A program made the translations under genes and the position numbers. From Kiritimatiellia bacterium (GTDB lineage Bacteria > Verrucomicrobiota > Kiritimatiellia > RFP12 > UBA1067): a stretch of DNA of 17,035 nt. Position 1 is the stretch's first letter, and each line of letters begins with the position of its first letter. The notes under the pieces were generated by a model. It worked only from the letters and a program-made list of their open reading frames with translations, searched no databases and was not told the DNA's origin. Positions 6,551 through 12,223 of this stretch are shown in pieces. The DNA is taken from assembly GCA_016303225.1 (NCBI GenBank), contig JAEDMC010000046.1, positions 1 through 17,035 on the forward strand. The letters run 5' to 3'.

Positions 6551-6713
6551 TGCGGTCCTCCTTCCCGTAGAGCTCCTCCTTCGCCATCTGATAGTATTCG
6601 TCGAGAAGCTCGTTGCCCTCGATCGGTTCTTCGCAGAACTCGTCCTGCAGTTCATACGCAAGCGAGACAATCGCCAGCTCGCGCCGTTCCTCTTCGGTCA
6701 GTTTCCGCTCCAT
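6537..6713 (-). CDS. Hypothetical 58-residue protein, first gene of a small-gene operon
   Basis: Not recognised. Two ATGs (6719 and 6713) are possible; 6713 has the better spacing (about 7 nt) from the AGGAG upstream, giving MERKLTEEERRELAIVS. The protein is short, charged and helical (YELQDEFCEEPIEGNELLDEYYQMAKEELYG), acidic overall, with a basic C-terminus. Size and charge would fit an antitoxin or a small adaptor, but nothing specific supports that. A promoter with palindrome lies at 6884-6923, giving a leader of about 165 nt. Confidence 0.55.
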   Translation of the reverse strand: MERKLTEEERRELAIVSLAYELQDEFCEEPIEGNELLDEYYQMAKEELYGKEDRNGAR

Positions 6714-6923
6714 ACGCATTCTCCTACTCCGTGAGCCAAGCCAAGATCGGATACCGGATTTTTCCTCGCACCCCTGCGAAGCACATCCGAGGTCTCCCTC
6801 GAAACCACCGTGGCTGGCCTGTTTCCCAGCTCGGTTGGCGGGCGTCAGAACGACGCCGCTCTTGATGTTTCCCAACGCTGGATATTATACCAAATTCGCC
6901 GCGGAAAATCCACGGCGAATTTG
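6714..6923 (-). promoter_or_regulatory. Promoter, palindrome and long leader of the small-gene operon
   Basis: On the minus strand TGGTATAAT (TATAAT 6884-6889) is an extended -10. One base upstream lies an inverted repeat with 11-bp arms, CAAATTCGCCG / CGGCGAATTTG (6891-6923, 11-nt loop). The leader to the first ATG is about 165 nt and contains a small hairpin (CGAGG-4 nt-CCTCG, 6788-6801). The leader stays open in the frame of the 58-residue gene, but the extra residues do not look like a natural protein. Confidence 0.55.
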
Positions 6924-6953
6924 CATTTCAGCCAATGAAATCAAGGGCGAAAG

Positions 6954-6991
6954 AACAATTTCTAATGTATTATAATACTTTAGAAATTGTT
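6954..6991. repeat. 38-bp near-perfect palindrome
   Basis: AACAATTTCTAA (6954-6965) and TTAGAAATTGTT (6980-6991) are exact inverted copies, and the 12 central bases GTATTATAATAC (6967-6978) are themselves palindromic. Only the pair 6966/6979 is mismatched. TATAAT can be read on both strands at its centre. It lies between the stop of the ASCH gene and the promoter of the small-gene operon. There is no T-run beside it, so it does not look like an ordinary terminator; an operator or a mobile-element end are alternatives. Confidence 0.8.
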
Positions 6992-6997
6992 CCGAGG

Positions 6998-7450
6998 TTA
7001 CAACTGCGTAAGAAGTTTCTTCGCATCGGCCGGTTTCATGGTCCAACAGCCAATCTGTCCGCAGACGGCGAATGGTTTGCGAAGCCATCTTGGATTGGAA
7101 ACACACCACGGCTTCCACTCCTTGACCTCCCACCAGATGCTGTCCGTGGACTCCTTGATTTCATAGTCCACGACGCCGACGCACTTGCCGCGCATTTCCG
7201 AAAACGCCTCATAAGCCGGAATCCGCGCCGCAACCTTCTTGCCGGCGAATTCTCGCGCCCACTCCAGATCATCGAGGTACTTCGCCCTCGCGTAGATCTT
7301 CGAGAACGTCACCGCCATGATTCCCTTGCGCACCTTCGGCGCAATCCACCGATTCTCCACATCCTTGACACCCTCAAGGATCAGCCACCCCGCAACGGGG
7401 TTGATTGTGAACGCCCGCATGTTCTTGATGTCAATGTCCAACTTCCTCAT
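6998..7450 (-). CDS. ASCH-domain (PUA-like fold) RNA-binding protein
   Basis: The 150-residue protein (start at 7450, AGGAAGG 6 nt upstream) has the ASCH pattern near its N-terminus: MRAFTINPVAGWLILEGVKDVENRWIAP, then RKGIMAVTFSK, and a later GKCVGVVDY and WWEVKEWKPWCVSNPRWL. ASCH domains have a PUA-like fold and are thought to bind RNA or modified nucleic-acid bases; some cleave RNA or hydrolyse modified nucleosides. It lies directly after the restriction-modification gene on the same strand but has its own promoter (7477-7505). Proteins of this fold (ASCH, EVE) often accompany restriction systems, so a defence role is plausible (inference). Confidence 0.75.
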   Translation of the reverse strand: MRKLDIDIKNMRAFTINPVAGWLILEGVKDVENRWIAPKVRKGIMAVTFSKIYARAKYLDDLEWAREFAGKKVAARIPAYEAFSEMRGKCVGVVDYEIKESTDSIWWEVKEWKPWCVSNPRWLRKPFAVCGQIGCWTMKPADAKKLLTQL

Positions 7451-7476
7451 ACCAACCTTCCTTTCTTGATGTTGAG

Positions 7477-7505
7477 ATTTTACTAGAATCGCAGTCACAT
7501 CGCAA
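7477..7505 (-). promoter_or_regulatory. Promoter of the ASCH gene
   Basis: TTGCGA (7500-7505) and TAAAAT (7477-7482) on the minus strand are separated by exactly 17 bp. The -35 begins immediately after the stop codon of the restriction-modification gene. The predicted leader is about 20 nt and carries the ribosome binding site. Confidence 0.55.
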
Positions 7506-10500
7506 CTACAGCCACTTGGATGAGAACTTCGAGAGTTCCGCCATCACATCGCGGGTCTTGATGAGCGCAAGGATGACGGACTGGTAATGGTCGCAGTCAT
7601 CATTCGTGAGCGTACGCCCCTTGCGGTCCTTCAGCCACTTCTGCGCAGGCTGATAGCCGCCGATGTGGAAGTTGAAGATGTCCTCGGGCACCTTGTCGAA
7701 ATACTGCGTCGCGTTGATGAAGACGCGTCCCTCCTCGAACCGCACCCCTTCCACGACATTCTCGCCTTCAACAGCAAACGCCGCAACCTTCTCGAACTGG
7801 GAATGCTTGTCTTTCAGAAGATGCGCGTTGCGCAGTTCTTCGCCGAAAGCCACCAGCTTGTCGAAAACCGCCACGCTCTTCGGATAGGGAATGCGCGGGA
7901 AGTCCACTTTCAGAAATTCCTTGTACTTGCTTCGGTACTCCGGTGTATGCAGTACCGCGTAGATGTAGTCAAACACCTCCTCCGGCGACGGCTTGCACTT
8001 CACCGCCGCGGCAATCTTGTCGTACACCTCCGCATTGAAGTTCGGCCGCTTTTCTGTCTTTCCGAAGTTCTCTTCGTAGAGATAAAGGGGAAATACATTT
8101 CCGCCACCTCGATAGAAAACATTTAGATCCACAAGACCAGTTGCAATATATGCTAAGTTCCAAACGTCCTCACCGCAAACTTGACCTTGTCGCCCAACAA
8201 TCAACGCGATATTTTCATTCTTCAAGTGTTTAAGCAACGAAGTTCGAGGATATGCATACAGCCCTTTGGTTTTCCCAGTGTAGTATGTATATTGAATATC
8301 AAAAGGTCGATAGAGAATTTTTGTGTAATTCCCCTCAGAATCAGCAGCATCGCGCTTTGCCCTCTCGTATTGCCAATCACGGGAGTCCTTCTTCCTTGAA
8401 TAACGGATGCGCCACTCATTTTCCGGCAATGCAAGCAAATCTTCAATTTTATGCTTTTGCTCGGCCTCTGACGCAGAAATGTTTAACACATCATTAAACG
8501 ACAAGGCCCCCACATTATTTGTTGGACATAACTCAACGATTCCAAACCCTCGATCATATTCATCTTTCTGGTTATAATCTTTCGGCACAAAGAAATACAT
8601 CGGGGCTTGGGGTGTAACCGTTTTCCATCTGACCGAATCAAACACCGTGTTTCCCAACCAATCAAATTTACTCGACCTCTTGCCATAGAGATCGCAATAC
8701 CTAACCGTTGCCAGCGATTCCGAACAGGATTTGCAAGCCCTGCCTCTTTGCAAATCCTGTCCGTAATTCCCTTTCTTCACGAAGATGTTAATGCTGACAC
8801 CCTGCATGATGTTGAAGACATTCTCGTCCTTACCGCCGTCGGGCGCGGTCTCCTTCTTCTTGGCGTTGCCATGCAGGTTCACGACATAGATTTCATCAAA
8901 TGTCTTAAGGAGATTCCAGCGCATGCCGCGGAACGTCGGGTTGTCGAGATACCCGTGCGGGTTGATGTAGGCGACGATTCCCTCGCCCCTGCGTTCGATG
9001 AATTGCTGCGCATAGCGGATGAACTTCACATAGTCATCGTTCAGCCATTTCGGGTTGCGTTCCTTGAGTTTCTCCTTGCCACCCGGCTCCTTCTTGTAAT
9101 CCTCCATCAGCTTCCCGATCCACACGCCCTTGTTCTGGCTTTCGCCAGAATACGGCGGGTTGCCCATCACGACCATCACCGGACAGTCTCGCTTGATGAA
9201 CTTCGCCGCGTTCGCCTCTTCGCCGAGTGCCGCCGCGAAGAGCGGCCCCATCGACTCGGCATGCTCCTCCAATGAATTGGTTAGGAAGATATTGAAGCGT
9301 CCATCGCCCGTGTGTGTGTAACCCGTGTTGGCAAGCACCATGTCGAGCTTGACGTGCGCCATCGTGTAGGACGCCATCAGAATCTCGAATCCGTTGAGGC
9401 GCGGCAGGAGATCGTCCTTCACATAGCTCTTCCACTTGCCCGCGTGCCCCGCGAACTTGGCGAAGATGCGGTTGACGCACTCGGCGAGAAACGTTCCCGT
9501 GCCGGTCGCCGGATCGAGCATCTGCACCTTATGGACAAGCTTCTTCACCTTCTTCGTCGACTTTTTGCCGTAGGCGCTATCCTCCTCGACTTCGATCTCC
9601 ACCTTGTCGCGGGTGGCAAGTCCGTCGGGAAGTCCGAAGCTCTTCTCCAGAATGAAGTCAACAGCCCGCACGATGAACTTCACGACGGGATGCGGCGTGT
9701 ACCAGACGCCGCGGTCCTTGCGAAGTCCGGAATCGTAGGCGGCGAGGAAGTCCTCGTAGAAGTGAATCATCGGATCGCCCTGACTCGTTGACTTGCCGTA
9801 GTCCTTCATGATCTTGCGGATGTCTGACGCGCCGAACATCGTCACGAGGTCGTCGACAATCCAGACAAGTTCGTCCTCCAGCCCCGAGGCGATGTGCGTA
9901 AAGAGCTGCTTCAGGAACGGATTCGACTTCGGGATAAGCGCGGCGGCCTCGTAGCGCGTGAAGTCCTCCGGCGTGTCATCGTGGAGTCGCGCCGCGAACA
10001 TGCCGTAGGTGATCGTCTGCGCATAGATGTCCGCAAACTCCTTTGCGTCCACATCGGGGACAAGCGTCCGCTTGAAATCGTCCATCAGCCGTCCAATGGA
10101 CGTTTTCGCGGCATCCTTGCCGGCCAACAGCTTCATCGTCGCCTGTTCGAGGAGACGCGCCTTGCCCGCCATCAGCCGCGCCAGCTGAGTCGCCGACTTT
10201 ATCTTCTGCGGCGCGGCGTTGCCGAGGTCAGCAACTAATGCGGCAAAGCGCTCGAAGTTCTCCTGCAAGGGTTTGATTCCATCTCCAACAACATCCGCAA
10301 TGCGAATCGACTCGATCAGAGTATCCTTCTCGTAGAAATGGAAATCGAGATAGTCGGTGAACGCAATATGGTCGAGCGAGGATTTGTAGCGGTCGAACTG
10401 CTCCTTGTTGCCAGTTGCCTTGCGTCCGTCAAGGTCGCTCTCGCCGATGTCCTTCGCCTCAATGAACGCGACGGGGAGCTTCGCACGGGTAATGATAAGG

Positions 10501-10673
10501 TCGGGTGCGCCGCAGGCAATACGCTTCGGCTCGTTCAGCACGACCGTGTCCGGCAGAAGTGCCGCGATCAAGTCCGTCAACGCCCCGCGATAGGTATGTT
10601 CCGTCGCCTTGCCCGTCCGATAGGCACGGTCAATCTTGGCGACATACTCCTCAAAGACACTCCCAGCTTTCAT
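7506..10673 (-). CDS. Single-chain restriction-modification enzyme (N6-adenine methyltransferase fused to PD-(D/E)xK nuclease; Type IIG / Type ISP-like)
   Basis: The protein has 1055 residues from the ATG at 10673 (GGAGG 6 nt upstream; a longer frame starts in the structured leader and is not used). Residues about 50-80 look like a PD-(D/E)xK nuclease core: P57-D58 and E72-A73-K74. About residue 330 the typical lead-in RKDRGVWYTPHPVVKFIVRAVD occurs. Motif I DPATGTGTFL is at about 385 and the catalytic NPPY of an N6-adenine methyltransferase is at about 503. The C-terminal part would be the target-recognition region. There is no helicase motif, so it differs from full Type ISP enzymes (LlaGI-like, about 1500 residues) and is closer in size to Type IIG. 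It would methylate host DNA and cut unmodified DNA. Codons for about 8090-8760 are much richer in A+T than the rest, suggesting an exchanged recognition domain. Confidence 0.85.
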   Translation of the reverse strand: MKAGSVFEEYVAKIDRAYRTGKATEHTYRGALTDLIAALLPDTVVLNEPKRIACGAPDLIITRAKLPVAFIEAKDIGESDLDGRKATGNKEQFDRYKSSLDHIAFTDYLDFHFYEKDTLIESIRIADVVGDGIKPLQENFERFAALVADLGNAAPQKIKSATQLARLMAGKARLLEQATMKLLAGKDAAKTSIGRLMDDFKRTLVPDVDAKEFADIYAQTITYGMFAARLHDDTPEDFTRYEAAALIPKSNPFLKQLFTHIASGLEDELVWIVDDLVTMFGASDIRKIMKDYGKSTSQGDPMIHFYEDFLAAYDSGLRKDRGVWYTPHPVVKFIVRAVDFILEKSFGLPDGLATRDKVEIEVEEDSAYGKKSTKKVKKLVHKVQMLDPATGTGTFLAECVNRIFAKFAGHAGKWKSYVKDDLLPRLNGFEILMASYTMAHVKLDMVLANTGYTHTGDGRFNIFLTNSLEEHAESMGPLFAAALGEEANAAKFIKRDCPVMVVMGNPPYSGESQNKGVWIGKLMEDYKKEPGGKEKLKERNPKWLNDDYVKFIRYAQQFIERRGEGIVAYINPHGYLDNPTFRGMRWNLLKTFDEIYVVNLHGNAKKKETAPDGGKDENVFNIMQGVSINIFVKKGNYGQDLQRGRACKSCSESLATVRYCDLYGKRSSKFDWLGNTVFDSVRWKTVTPQAPMYFFVPKDYNQKDEYDRGFGIVELCPTNNVGALSFNDVLNISASEAEQKHKIEDLLALPENEWRIRYSRKKDSRDWQYERAKRDAADSEGNYTKILYRPFDIQYTYYTGKTKGLYAYPRTSLLKHLKNENIALIVGRQGQVCGEDVWNLAYIATGLVDLNVFYRGGGNVFPLYLYEENFGKTEKRPNFNAEVYDKIAAAVKCKPSPEEVFDYIYAVLHTPEYRSKYKEFLKVDFPRIPYPKSVAVFDKLVAFGEELRNAHLLKDKHSQFEKVAAFAVEGENVVEGVRFEEGRVFINATQYFDKVPEDIFNFHIGGYQPAQKWLKDRKGRTLTNDDCDHYQSVILALIKTRDVMAELSKFSSKWL
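8724..8760. repeat. Palindromic insert inside the restriction-modification gene
   Basis: ACAGGATTTGCAA (8724-8736) and TTGCAAATCCTGT (8748-8760) are exact inverted copies separated by 11 nt. In the protein this encodes GQDLQRGRACKSC between INIFVKKGNY and ATVRYCDLYGKR, two segments that seem to belong together. It looks like an in-frame insertion of a small palindromic element, at the edge of the A+T-rich recognition-domain segment. Confidence 0.65.
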
Positions 10674-10715
10674 CCGAATCCTCCGCGCAAACCGCTGCGG
10701 AGATTTCCATGCATG

Positions 10716-10743
10716 AAAAAGAGCGCATTCTTCCCATGCACTC
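10716..10743 (-). terminator. Intrinsic terminator or attenuator before the restriction-modification gene
   Basis: On the minus strand GAGTGCAT (10736-10743) pairs with ATGCGCTC (10721-10728; one G-T wobble) across a 7-nt loop and is followed at once by TTTTT (10716-10720). It sits 43 bp before the restriction-modification start codon, so transcripts must read through it to express the enzyme unless another promoter exists. Its 5' arm slightly overlaps the outer arm of the large nested hairpin. Confidence 0.6.
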
Positions 10744-10980
10744 TCGCAAAGCCCTACCACAGGCTAGATACGAATACACGAAGAGAAAATGCGCCCAGCT
10801 GGACGCATCTCCACTTACATGCCGTTCGTATCAAAAAATAGTGGTAGTATTTTGCGAGAACAGCGTGTAGCTTTGATGCTACATTGTTATGCGGTCGGGG
10901 GTGGAGCGCGGCGGTTTTGCCACAGTCAGTTCCCAACCTATGGCCCCTACTCGCCCGCCAGGTGACGGGGGTTTCAAGAC
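10716..10980 (-). ncRNA. Candidate structured RNA or leader (about 265 nt) with own promoter and terminator
   Basis: Transcription predicted from TGGTATAAT (10987-10992, minus) would start near 10980, and an intrinsic terminator ends at 10716. Within it lie nested inverted repeats. The outer arms, TCTCGCAAAGCCCTACCAC (10742-10760) and its partner at 10841-10859, match at 16 of 19 bases. An inner exact GATACGAA/TTCGTATC pair lies at 10767-10774 and 10825-10832. A tip palindrome, ATGCGCCCAG/CTGGACGCAT (one wobble), lies at 10789-10808. A separate hairpin TGTAGC-6 nt-GCTACA lies at 10866-10883, and the 5' third (10884-10980) is GC-rich and also foldable. No protein-like frame runs through it. 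It matches no RNA family I can identify (not tRNA, tmRNA, SRP or RNase P by their hallmark motifs). It may be a free RNA or an attenuator controlling the restriction-modification gene 43 bp downstream. Confidence 0.5.
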
Positions 10981-10986
10981 GGCATT

Positions 10987-10992
10987 ATTATA
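10987..10992 (-). promoter_or_regulatory. Extended -10 promoter of the structured RNA / restriction-modification leader
   Basis: The minus strand reads TATGGTATAAT, an extended -10 element. No -35 is visible because that region is occupied by the GC-rich palindrome at 10998-11028, 5 bp upstream. Confidence 0.6.
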
Positions 10993-10997
10993 CCATA

Positions 10998-11028
10998 TTG
11001 GCGCGGGGTGTCCGGCACCTCGCGCCAA
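10998..11028. repeat. 31-bp GC-rich palindrome, copy 1
   Basis: Arms TTGGCGCGGGGTG (10998-11010) and CACCTCGCGCCAA (11016-11028) pair with one wobble across 5 nt. The sequence is nearly identical to the hydA terminator hairpin at 12169-12199. It follows the broken DUF4062 gene, so it may end its transcript, but no T-run follows on the minus strand; a short AATTTT run follows on the plus strand. Confidence 0.7.
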
Positions 11029-11050
11029 TTTTGCAATTTCGCGTTTGCAG

Positions 11051-11146
11051 TTACGCAAAATCAGTTTCGATGGGACGTTGACCCACCGCTATCGTCTGCG
11101 TCTGGCAGACCTCCTTGTAGTTGTGTTGTTGACGATTGAAATTCAT
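11051..11146 (-). CDS. Possible 31-residue small ORF
   Basis: ATG at 11146 begins 2 bp after the stop of the DUF4062/GHKL gene and runs 31 codons to a TAA. The peptide (MNFNRQQHNYKEVCQTQTIA...) has no recognisable domain and no clear ribosome binding site; translation could be coupled to the preceding gene. It contains an AAGGAGG sequence internally with no good start after it. It may equally be non-coding. Nothing else is visible between 11029 and 11148 apart from an ATTTTGC/GCAAAAT inverted pair. Confidence 0.2.
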   Translation of the reverse strand: MNFNRQQHNYKEVCQTQTIAVGQRPIETDFA

Positions 11147-11148
11147 TT

Positions 11149-12122
11149 TTACTTCTTATCGAAGACCCAACGACCTTTTTTCGTAGCACCCTCGCGACGA
11201 AGACCCAACTTGAAGCGAAGCGCCTTAATGTGATAGAAAACCCCATCCTCCGAAAGCCCAAGCTTCTTCGCCATCTGAATCATGCTTATCTGAGGATTTC
11301 TCTTGATCAGGCAAACGATTTTTGCTGCGGTTTTAGACAGGGTTTCTTCCGTAGTTTCTTCCGTAGTCCTACGACGCAAGATGACGCGGAAGTCGGCTTC
11401 CTCGACAAACTCCGGCGGCGGAAGTTTCCATTGGCGGCAATAGTCGATTACATCGCCCGTCCCGGTGCCTGTCTTTTCGATGTATCCCTTAAGGTACATC
11501 GGCTTCGCCAAGAGCTCGTTCGGCGGAAGCGACGTATGCGGCCGGAAGAGGTTCTTGACCGTCCAGCCGCGCGGCAACGATCCGGCATTCCAGATTTCAA
11601 GCCGGTCGCTGAAAAGCATGACCTGCACGCTTTCATGACTCGTGTAGTCCCGATGGCAAATGGCATTGACAATGAGTTCAAATACTGCATCCAGCGGAAG
11701 TTCGTAACGAGTCGGGGCGGAACCGTCCGGTCCATTGTGGCGACCGATTTCGCGCGAAATGTGCGACATCACGAAATCTCTCGCCTGATCTGCCAGCTGA
11801 AAGACATCTCCTTGGTAGATCTGGTGGTCCGCCATTGGCTTTTCAACGCGAGTTCCATAGAACCAAGCGCACTTGACCTCGGAGTTGATGAAATACCGCT
11901 GGGGCTTCTTCCCGAAAAGAAGAACAGCCGCATTCGTAAGACGCCCGTCTTCACGCATGAGATCAAGATGCGCCAGCAAATCCTTTGCAGAAGTTGAAAC
12001 CGGCAATTTGAAGCCGCGCCGCTCCCTTGCCACGCGAAATCCTTGCGGATGTATTCTGCAAGTTGCCTGCGCTCTCTCGCGAATTCACGCTGGACGCTTG
12101 ATATAAATATCCTAAATTTCAT
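11149..12122 (-). pseudogene. Broken DUF4062 / GHKL (HATPase_c_4) / winged-helix regulator gene
   Basis: From the ATG at 12122 the frame gives MKFRIFISSVQREFARERR then QLAEYIRKD, a textbook start of a DUF4062 domain. It then runs out of register. From about 12033 the reading continues one frame over as RERRGFKLPVSTSAKDLLAHL, which is the middle of DUF4062-ATPase proteins: EDGRLTNAAVLLFGKKPQRY, GHKL N-box ELIVNAICHRDY, G1 EIWNAG and G2 GTGTGD. It ends with a C-terminal helix-turn-helix (ISMIQMAKKLGLSEDGVFYHIKAL). Most of the DUF4062 domain, probably more than 100 residues, is missing between the two parts, so an internal deletion with frameshift is the simplest reading. A GTG at 12033 could still start a 294-residue protein, but without a ribosome binding site. 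Related proteins are regulators or suspected defence factors. Confidence 0.75.
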
Positions 12123-12137
12123 CTGCCATTGCGATAC

Positions 12138-12143
12138 ATTATA
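12138..12143 (-). promoter_or_regulatory. Extended -10 promoter of the DUF4062 gene
   Basis: The minus strand reads ATATGGTATAAT, an extended -10 with no clear -35. The predicted start point is about 9 nt before the ATG at 12122. The hydA terminator lies 25 bp upstream. Confidence 0.6.
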
Positions 12144-12161
12144 CCATATCTCGCCCGACCG

Positions 12162-12199
12162 TAAAAAATTGGCGCGGGGTGTCAGACACCTCGCGCCAA
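12162..12199 (-). terminator. Intrinsic terminator of the hydrogenase operon (31-bp palindrome, copy 2)
   Basis: Arms of 15 bp (12169-12183 and 12185-12199; one wobble) form a very stable GC-rich hairpin beginning 24 bp after the hydA stop. On the minus strand the hairpin runs into AATTTTTTAC. The stem is almost the same sequence as the palindrome at 10998-11028. Confidence 0.85.
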
Positions 12200-12223
12200 C
12201 TTTTCGCTGCAAAAGGGCCGATG

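Noticed and set aside
10674..10760. N-terminal extension of the restriction-modification protein from 10760
   Set aside because: It lies in the structured leader and terminator; the ATG at 10673 has a good ribosome binding site and begins the conserved sequence.
10742..10859. Integron attC site or MITE
   Set aside because: No RYYYAAC/GTTRRRY core sites and no target duplication; promoter and terminator fit an RNA or leader better.
10716..10980. 6S RNA, tmRNA, RNase P RNA, SRP RNA or cobalamin riboswitch
   Set aside because: Hallmark motifs of these were not found; a weak 6S-like likeness (GCGGGC.AGU, AGCCUG.GG) is not enough.
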